Source: Granulicella tundricola MP5ACTX9
Lineage (GTDB): Bacteria > Acidobacteriota > Terriglobia > Terriglobales > Acidobacteriaceae
Assembly: GCF_000178975.2 (NCBI RefSeq)
Contig: NC_015064.1
Location: forward strand, 1,612,001-1,676,000
Length of the DNA stretch: 64,000 nt
Direction of reading: 5' to 3'
The position numbers and the translations under genes are program-made. Positions 58,070 through 64,000 of the stretch are shown here, one piece after another; within the stretch, counting starts at the first letter, position 1; each line of letters begins with the position of its first letter. Under the pieces are notes generated by a model that saw only the letters and a list, made by a program, of their open reading frames with translations, searched no databases and was not told where the DNA came from.

Positions 58070-58333
58070 ATGACCAAGCGGGGAGAACCGTTACCAATCA
58101 ATCAGGCGTTGAACCGGCCAAGGGCCAAGTTGGGCCTCGACCTCTCAGCGTGGATGGCGATCGTATTCGTCACGGTAACGGTTTTCCTCGTGGGGTTCCG
58201 GATGCTGGCGATCTTGAGCTTTCCAATGATGGCGGGCGGAGCTTGGCTCATCGTCCGCAAACACCCAAAGATGTTTCAACTGTGGGGCCTCAGCCTCGGC
58301 CAGAAGAGCTACTATGACCCGCGCAAATACTGA
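58070..58333 (+). CDS. virB3: VirB3/TrbD-like T4SS inner-membrane protein
   Basis: This 87-aa protein has a hydrophobic helix pair (AWMAIVFVTVTVFLVGFRML, AILSFPMMAGGAWLIV) and the C-terminal HPKMFQLWGL...YYDPRKY, typical of VirB3/TrbD. It overlaps virB4 by 20 bp. VirB3 supports VirB4 function in type IV secretion. Confidence 0.82.
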   Translation: MTKRGEPLPINQALNRPRAKLGLDLSAWMAIVFVTVTVFLVGFRMLAILSFPMMAGGAWLIVRKHPKMFQLWGLSLGQKSYYDPRKY

Positions 58334-59614
58334 ACAGATCAAACATACCCCGTGGTTTGCGAAAGCGGGAGCGGCCTGCAGTATCATCCCGGTCTCTCGC
58401 TTCATTGGGCCAAGCATCTTCGCGCTGAAGGGCGGGGGCTACGGATGCCTCTTCTCTCTGACAGGTTTGGACGAAGAGGCTCTGACCGACCTTGAGCTTG
58501 AGGCTCGGGTTCGTCAGGTGGAAGGCGCTCTCCGTGGATTGCCAGAGGGAACGTGCCTCTATCAGTACACGAGGGTGATGTCTGGCTTTGATCTTCCTCG
58601 CCAGAAGCAGTACGGGAACGAGGTGACCGAGACGTTCGCGAACGACCGTCTAGCGTACCTCGACAAGACGGCGGCGTTTCGGCGCATTGACCTCCACTGG
58701 TGCCTAACGCTGGAGCCCTCGCAGGCGAAGGCATTCCAGCGCAAGCCAGACGAGAAGGTCGCTGACACATCAAGGATGCTCTCCGATCTTGAGAAGACGG
58801 CAACCTTGCTTGAAGGTCACCTCGGCAGCTCCCTTGGTCTGCGTCTGCTTGGTAAGTCCGAGGTATTCCAGTTCTTTAGCTATCTCTTCAATCTGGAGCA
58901 ATGGGCAGATCGCGACGAACTCCGAGGTGACACAGGAGTAGATCGTCAGATCGTGAAGAGCCCGGTTGCCTGGCACAGCGATCATGTGCAAGTCGGCAAG
59001 CGGCACGTCCAGATGTTTTCACTGAAGACCACGCCGGAGGCATCGCGTCCCTGCTTGTTCTCTGGCCTACTGACTCTCGACTGCGACAGTGTGCTTTGCT
59101 CGACATGGCGGGTGAAGTCCACGTCGGCAGCGCGCAGCGAGATTGACGCGCAGGAGAAGTTCATCTCGTTTTTCAAGGTCGGCGTCTTGCAGCGTGTAAT
59201 GAGCGGGCGCAATAGTGCGTCACTGGAGACCGGAGCCGGGGCAAAAGCGGCCAACAACAACGTAGACGACCTGAGCGATGTCATCCGTTCGCTCGACAAG
59301 AAGTCGCAGGGCGAGTTCTCGCTGCGCCTCCTCCTGGCTGCTCGCAGCCCGGAACAACTCCGAGACATCGTTCCTACTGTGCATCGTGTCTTTGTCGACG
59401 CCCGCGCTCAGGTGATGGAAGAGACGCTTGGCAATCTATCCGCGTTCTATGCCATGTTCCCCGGCAATCACAAGTTCAACGTGTTTCCGCTGTGGCTGGC
59501 AGAAGACCATCACGCTCGGCTCTCCTCTGTGTTCGCTCCTCATATCGGGCATCCGCACTCGGAAGACCTCGACTCGGAATACCTCAATATCTTCGAGACG
59601 CGCACCCGTACGCC
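58314..59614 (+). pseudogene. virB4: virB4 5' fragment (interrupted by IS110)
   Basis: The first 433 codons of a VirB4/TrbE ATPase (the CagE_TrbE_VirB N-terminal domain; GGYGCLFSLTGLDEEALTD, then MFPGNHKFNVFPLWLAEDHH and ETRTRTP). The frame then runs into the insertion sequence and ends in stop codons at 59639. The missing part continues at 61036; joining the two gives a normal reading of 754 aa. Confidence 0.88.
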
Positions 59615-61035
59615 GTTAATGAGATGGTCCGCCGCTTGATCTCCACCCGGAAGGTAGGCGATTGTGTTGGCAGGTACAAGGAGGATCATCGACATGCAGA
59701 TTCATTCGGTTGGCATAGATCTGGGTAAGACGACCTTTCACCTCGTAGCCCTGAGCGCAGCTGGCAAGGTGCTGTTGCGCAAGAAGTTCACTCAGAAGCA
59801 ACTGATCACCTTCACCGCGAACATGCAGACCTCCTTGATCGGGATGGAGGCATGTTCAGGAGCGCACTTCCTGGGCCGGGCTTTGCGAGCGCAAGGCCAC
59901 GACGTGAAGCTGATTCCAGCGCAGTTTGTAAAGCCGTTCGTGAAGTCGAATAAGAACGACTTCCTGGATGCTGAGGCGATCGCTGAAGCCGTCGACCGAC
60001 AGAACATGCGCTTCGTTCCGATCAAGACCGACGATCAGCTCGACCTGCAAGCCATGCATCGTGTGCGTGACAGGCTTGTCGCTCGCCGGACGTCCGTGAT
60101 CAACCAGCTGCGAGCCTTTCTGCTGGAGCGCGGCATGGTTTTCGCCAAGACTCCCATCAAGTTGAGACAAGCGATGCCAGAGATACTCGAGAACGCGGAG
60201 TCGAACCTGACGCCACGCATGCGCAACCTTGTCAGCCTGCTCTGGAGCGAGTGGAAGGATCTTCAGCAGCAGATCGTTGCGATGAACGAAGAGGTCGAGC
60301 AGATCGCTTCTTCCGACCCCGCATGCCAACGGCTGAGACAAATCCCCGGCATCGGCCCCTTGGTCGCAACCGCAATCGTCGCTGCGATCGGCAACGGAGC
60401 AGCCTTCCATAAGGGCCGAGAGTTCTCCGCATGGCTTGGACTTGTACCCCGACAGCACTCGACCGGCGGCAAGGCGAGACTCTTCGGCATCAGCAAGCGA
60501 GGTAACCGCTACCTGAGAAAGCTGCTCGTCCATGGCGCCCGATCAGCAGTTCTCATCGTCAAGCGAGAGCGTTCCCCGTTTGGGCCTTGGCTTGATGGTC
60601 TGGAACAACGAGCACCGGTGAAGGTCGTCATTACAGCCGCAGCCAACAAGCTTGCTCGTATGGCCTGGGCGGTGCTCTCAAGCGGCAATGACTACCGCCC
60701 AGCAACGGCTCCGATGCCGGCCTGAGCAGGCGCGGAAAAGACGCCTTCGGCTTGGAAGCGCAGAATCGCGCTCCCACTTTACCGCACCACGACGACGATT
60801 TAGAGTTCCCACCAAGGTCTGCACTGGACAGCTAAGACGACCGAACAGTTCCCAACGGCGTGCTCAAAACCTGCTCCCGAAAATGGTCTTCCATGACCGT
60901 GCCGTTTATCAGGTAGAGCACGCAGCGCAACTCATCATGGCCAGGAGACTAGACCCTCCACCCAAAGGCCGAATACATTTGCGCAGACCTGTCGATGTCG
61001 CCCTTCGCTTTTCCCTTGCAGTCGTGCGGCGGACC
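59615..61035 (+). mobile_element. IS110-family insertion sequence inside virB4
   Basis: About 1.42 kb lies between the virB4 halves. Subterminal inverted repeats GGTCCGCCGC (59626-59635) and GCGGCGGACC (61026-61035) are perfect 10-bp partners, and the transposase is of the DEDD type. The ends are fixed by the in-frame join ACG-CC|A-TAC of the host gene; CC occurs on both sides, so the border is ambiguous by up to 2 bp. No target duplication is evident, as in the IS110 family. Confidence 0.88.
59694..60725 (+). CDS. IS110-family transposase
   Basis: This 343-aa DEDD recombinase has GIDLGKTTFHLVAL (D), GMEACSGAHFLGRAL (E), KNDFLDAEAIAEA (D/D) and the C-terminal domain with IPGIGPLVATAIVAAIG, then STGGKARLFGISKRGNRYLR with the catalytic serine region. 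AAGGAGG lies 9 nt before ATG 59694. The protein looks intact, so the element may still be active. Confidence 0.92.
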   Translation: MQIHSVGIDLGKTTFHLVALSAAGKVLLRKKFTQKQLITFTANMQTSLIGMEACSGAHFLGRALRAQGHDVKLIPAQFVKPFVKSNKNDFLDAEAIAEAVDRQNMRFVPIKTDDQLDLQAMHRVRDRLVARRTSVINQLRAFLLERGMVFAKTPIKLRQAMPEILENAESNLTPRMRNLVSLLWSEWKDLQQQIVAMNEEVEQIASSDPACQRLRQIPGIGPLVATAIVAAIGNGAAFHKGREFSAWLGLVPRQHSTGGKARLFGISKRGNRYLRKLLVHGARSAVLIVKRERSPFGPWLDGLEQRAPVKVVITAAANKLARMAWAVLSSGNDYRPATAPMPA

Positions 61036-61999
61036 ATACATTTTTCAGGATGTGTATGTGGACGGCGTGCGCGTCATGCTCATCATCGGGCCAACTGGGA
61101 CCGGGAAGTCGGTTCACGGGAACCAAATCATCTCGCTCGAACAGAAGTATGGCGGTTTAACCTACATCTTTGACATCGGCGGAAGCTACGAGAGCGTGGT
61201 CGAACTGTATGGCGGACGCGTTGACCGCGTAGGCAAAGACGGACCCCGCGTAAACCCGTTCGCTTTGGAGCCGACTGAAAGCAATATCAAGTTCCTGTAC
61301 TCCTTTGTGAAGCTCTTGCTCGCGAATGGAGGTGCGGAGCTGGAGCCGGAAGATGATGACGTGATTCATAAGGCCGTGCAGGACATGTACCTGCTTGATG
61401 CGGCGAATCGCCGGCTCTCGAATCTCTTCCTCCCCAAGAAGCTCGACAGGTATCTGTCGAAGTGGGTGGGCAAGGGCATCTACAACGCCGTCTTTGACAA
61501 CGTGGAGGACAGCCTCTCGCTATCGCGGCTTCAGTGCTTCGACTTCCAGGGAGTCAACAATGAACAATATGCCGACCTGATCGAGCCGCTCATGGTCTGG
61601 CTGCTACGGCGGATCAACGATGTGCTCTACAACCCCTCTAATCTCGGCGTGCCGAAACACATCCTCATCGAAGAGATTTTCTCTTCGATGAAGAACAAGC
61701 AACTGCTTGACGGTGCGCTGGCTTCGATCAAGACCGTTCGCAAGAACCTTGGTGGCGTGACCATGATCGGCCAGTCTGCCGATGACCTCGGCGCAAATGC
61801 GGACAGCATTGTGAACTCTTGCACATCGTTTCTGTTCCTGAAGGATGCGACGTTCAATCGCAAGCGGTATGCAGAGCTCTTCAAGATGAACGAACAGCAA
61901 CTCGCTCTCTTTGAAAGCTTGCAGGATCGCGAAGGCCTTTACATGCGGCGCGACGGGCTGACCAAAGTTGTCACCCTCATTGGTCGCGCCACTGACTAG
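61036..61999 (+). pseudogene. virB4: virB4 3' fragment
   Basis: The C-terminal ATPase domain of VirB4: YIFQDVYVDGVRVML, Walker A GPTGTGKS, IFDIGGSYESVVELYGG and the QSADDLGANADSIVNSC region. It has no start of its own in the host frame; an ATG at 60995 lies in the IS. The last residues (VVTLIGRATD) diverge from the expected VirB4 end, and the complementary strand there encodes a truncated amidohydrolase, so the gene is probably cut off at about 61985-61999. Confidence 0.85.
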
Positions 62000-62431
62000 C
62001 GCACCCTTGAAGCCAAGATCAGTGATCGTACGTTCCAACTCGTCAGCCGAACCATCAGGATCGGTCAAGGGAAGATGAGCAAGCCCAGCGTATCGGCTGG
62101 GATGAGCAGCGACGCGCTGGGCGATTTGATCATTGGTCTCTTTCGCCCATCGACATGCCTGCAATGGCGGCAGCAGATCGGCACCCGCCATTGGATACGA
62201 AAGCACTTGAACCGTGATGCCGGACTCATCGAGTTGCTCCAAACGGCCCTCGGTATCACCCATCGCGACGGCCATCTTCTCAAGGAGGGGCCCATGACCA
62301 TAAGGTCTGTCGCGCGACAGATAGCCTCTATCAATGACGGCTTCTTCCGGCAAGCGACGCGTGAGTTCGGGGAAAACAACGTGCTCCTCGACTCCCACGA
62401 TGCGGGACAATATTGCAGTTTTGTCGTTCAT
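61990..62431 (-). pseudogene. Amidohydrolase (ACMSD/LigW-like) N-terminal fragment
   Basis: About 145 residues of a TIM-barrel amidohydrolase of the ACMSD/gamma-resorcylate-decarboxylase type: VGVEEHVVFPE, LEQLDESGITVQVLSYP, then RYAGLAHLPLTDPDGSADEL and LGFKGALV. Homologs are about twice as long. Past about 61990 the open frame only mirrors virB4, so the 3' half was lost at the junction with the T4SS remnant. The boundary is approximate. The ATG is at 62431. Confidence 0.75.
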
Positions 62432-62464
62432 GATTCCTCACGTCCGTGTGGGGTGGAACAGGCT

Positions 62465-63418
62465 TTATTCGGCGAAACGATGTCTCAGAAACTGCCCGAT
62501 CGCTTGAAGTGCCTGACTGGAGGCCTCGAGGCGTCCAACGCTCCCGAGAAATCCATGAATCATGCCGTTCCACACATCAAGACGGGCATCCACTCCCGCC
62601 GCGACTGCGCGCTCAACCAACCGGACGGAGTCATCGAGGAGCACTTCGTCGTTGCCTACATGAACCCGTATGGGCGCAAGGCCCTCCAAGTCAGCAAAGA
62701 GCGGCGAAGCGATCGGGTCTTCACTCTTGTGGCCGACCAAGTAGGCTTCAACCAGCCCGGACGCTTGCGGCTTTGTAAACAGAGGATCAGCCTCCGCACG
62801 GCTTGACCAACTCTCTCCCGAAAGGGAGAGATCAGTCACGGGGGAAATGGCCACTCCGCCTATCAAAGCATCGCCAGATGTTCCGCCGCTTTGCGCCAGA
62901 TATACGAGCAGGGCCAGGGCCAGATTTCCGCCTGCGGAATCTCCGGTGACGGCAATTTTGGAGTAGCCACTCTCAGCTAACCCGACGTAAGCAGCCTTGA
63001 CATCCTCAAACGCGGCGGGAAACGGATGCTCTGGAGCGAGTCTGTAATCGGGGAGAAAAACCGCAATTCCTGCCCGAGCAGCAATATGACCGGCTAGGTG
63101 ACGGAAAGACTCTGCTGAACCCCAGCTAAACCATCCACCATGGACGTGCATAATTGCTTGGTCGGATGGTGCATTTGCGGGTCGGCACCACCATCCAGGT
63201 ATTCCGCCGATCTTATCGGCCACATAGTCGATCGCTTCTGGCGCTACGACACGCTCCATGATCCCGCCAAACGGAACGCGAGCCTGAATACCTTGAAGTT
63301 TGCCTTTATTCGGCGTGACGATGGCGCGCATGGCGGCCATCGCAGTTTGATCCTCGGCGCTAATTGAATGTTCTAAGAACCAAGGGGCAGTTGCATCGTT
63401 TTTTATTTGTGTCGGCAT
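62465..63418 (-). CDS. Alpha/beta hydrolase (hormone-sensitive-lipase family)
   Basis: The 317-aa carboxylesterase-type hydrolase has the HSL-family oxyanion motif HVHGGWFSWGS, DYRLAPEHPFPAAFEDV, nucleophile elbow GDSAGGN, the acid in GNDEVLLDDS and the catalytic His in MIHGFLG. It acts on small esters; the substrate is unknown. It lies 33 bp upstream of the truncated amidohydrolase and 35 bp downstream of the SnoaL-like gene, probably one operon. Confidence 0.88.
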   Translation of the reverse strand: MPTQIKNDATAPWFLEHSISAEDQTAMAAMRAIVTPNKGKLQGIQARVPFGGIMERVVAPEAIDYVADKIGGIPGWWCRPANAPSDQAIMHVHGGWFSWGSAESFRHLAGHIAARAGIAVFLPDYRLAPEHPFPAAFEDVKAAYVGLAESGYSKIAVTGDSAGGNLALALLVYLAQSGGTSGDALIGGVAISPVTDLSLSGESWSSRAEADPLFTKPQASGLVEAYLVGHKSEDPIASPLFADLEGLAPIRVHVGNDEVLLDDSVRLVERAVAAGVDARLDVWNGMIHGFLGSVGRLEASSQALQAIGQFLRHRFAE

Positions 63419-63453
63419 GACATCTCCTTAATACCCGTAATGTTCGGGCCAGT

Positions 63454-63831
63454 TCAATGTGCAAATGCTGCGGATGGGTCGGCTTCACCTCCGAGGTCCA
63501 TAGCTGCGATCAAGCCGCTTTTCACGGTGAACACGTGCAGGACCTCGCTGTCCGAAAGAACTTCCCCTTGAAGGGTCTTGACCAATTGATGAACCGTGAC
63601 GCGGATTTTGTTGGCGTCCAGCTCGGCCATAAAGAGAGGTTCCACATGGGGATCGAACTCAGCCCATTGCTTGGTCCAATACGCTCGGATATCGTCCTTT
63701 CCGACGACCTTGCCTCACTCCGAAGCTTTTGGCCAACTCACGTCTTCCGTCATGAGTGCCAACGCGCCGTCGATATCCCGCTTGTTGAAGGCGGAATATG
63801 CCTGCCCGATCACTGTCCTTACGTCTGCCAT
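63454..63831 (-). pseudogene. SnoaL-like (NTF2-fold) protein with in-frame TGA
   Basis: The frame runs 125 codons from ATG 63831 (GGGAGG, 5-nt spacing) but codon 39 is TGA (63715-63717). Both sides are clearly one SnoaL-like protein: QAYSAFNKRDIDGALALMTE, WPKASE before it and GKVVGKDDIRAYWTKQWAEF after it. TGA most simply derives from GGA (Gly). It is likely a recent nonsense mutation or a sequencing error. It is the first gene of the SnoaL/hydrolase/amidohydrolase group. Confidence 0.78.
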
Positions 63832-63883
63832 TAGGCCTCCCGTAACTCTTGCCACGCCATCGACTACGTTTGACGAGTACATG

Positions 63884-63899
63884 TGTAACAATTATTACA
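63884..63899. promoter_or_regulatory. Near-palindrome TGTAA-N6-TTACA, possible operator
   Basis: TGTAACAATTATTACA has 5-bp arms TGTAA/TTACA and an A/T-rich centre. It lies about 50 bp upstream of the SnoaL-like start in an A/T-rich promoter-like region. A TetR/PadR/HxlR-type regulator binding here is plausible, but none is seen in the window. Confidence 0.45.
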
Positions 63900-64000
63900 G
63901 ATGTAGCTTTGGTGGCAAGAGATGCTCTTATTTCTGGGAAGTTAGAGATTCTGCACCTTATGAAAGCGCGTCACTTCATCTCTTGAGAAAACCGAAGAGC

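Noticed and set aside
61604..61985. Continuation of the amidohydrolase frame into virB4
   Set aside because: After LGFKGALV the translated sequence no longer resembles amidohydrolases and simply mirrors the virB4 coding strand, so it was not counted as part of that gene.
55300..64000. Right attachment site of the tRNA-Gln element inside the window
   Set aside because: I looked for a second copy of the tRNA 3' end downstream and saw none; the element may be deleted at 62 kb or extend past the window.

Overview
The window looks like a chromosomal segment of a motile acidobacterium of the Granulicella/Terriglobus/Edaphobacter type (family Acidobacteriaceae). This is inferred from high G+C, a VWFA-related secreted protein of the acidobacterial type, a three-gene b558-type succinate dehydrogenase, and MetH encoded as two overlapping genes. 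No species can be named from sequence alone.

Layout. 1-7.7 kb holds the 3' part of glutamine synthetase, malate dehydrogenase, two cyclophilins, a small monooxygenase-like protein, an M19 dipeptidase, a GlcG-like protein and a Tat-exported phosphoesterase. 7.7-12.1 kb (minus strand) is an sdhC-x-sdhA-y-sdhB operon. x and y are small membrane ORFs (92 and 41 aa), each with a well placed Shine-Dalgarno; a hicB-hicA pair follows. 12.3-15.4 kb has rdgB, a DUF4375 protein and a Met-rich/Cys-rich exported pair suggestive of copper handling. 15.4-20.9 kb is flagellar: flbD-motA-motB on minus, and fliC (with a sigma-28 promoter), fliD and fliS on plus. 20.9-30.3 kb is mixed: an ABC exporter, FKBP, a UbiD-family decarboxylase, a membrane/periplasmic pair whose second gene carries an in-frame TAG, an AbrB-PIN toxin-antitoxin pair, a lone nuoI and an HD protein.

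30.3-37.1 kb looks like a methionine locus. It has a split metH, two small genes, then a SAM riboswitch (SAM-I clan) in front of a threonine-synthase-like PLP enzyme and a 93-aa ThiS/MoaD-like sulfur carrier. The carrier has no ATG/GTG/TTG start; an ATC codon sits 7 nt after AAGGAG. I infer a thiocarboxylate-dependent homocysteine-forming route, analogous to CysM-CysO but acting on O-phosphohomoserine. This is the best candidate for an undescribed system here.

37.4-50 kb carries the proteostasis genes lon, clpX, clpP, tig (with a His-rich N-terminal extension) and clpC, mostly separated by clear hairpin terminators. In between are a mutarotase-like protein, a type-5 uracil-DNA glycosylase and small genes. 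50.3-55.3 kb has a LolD/LolC-E type transporter with an AhpD-like gene inside the operon, an alcohol dehydrogenase and a VWA protein.

From 55.39 kb a tRNA-Gln(CUG) is followed by a decaying integrative element: an integrase gene broken by two frameshifts, an AlpA-like regulator, and virB2-virB3-virB4. virB4 is split by a 1.42-kb IS110-family element whose removal restores the frame exactly. The T4SS remnant ends near 62.0 kb against a 3'-truncated amidohydrolase gene, followed by an alpha/beta hydrolase and a SnoaL-like gene with an in-frame TGA. No right attachment site was seen.
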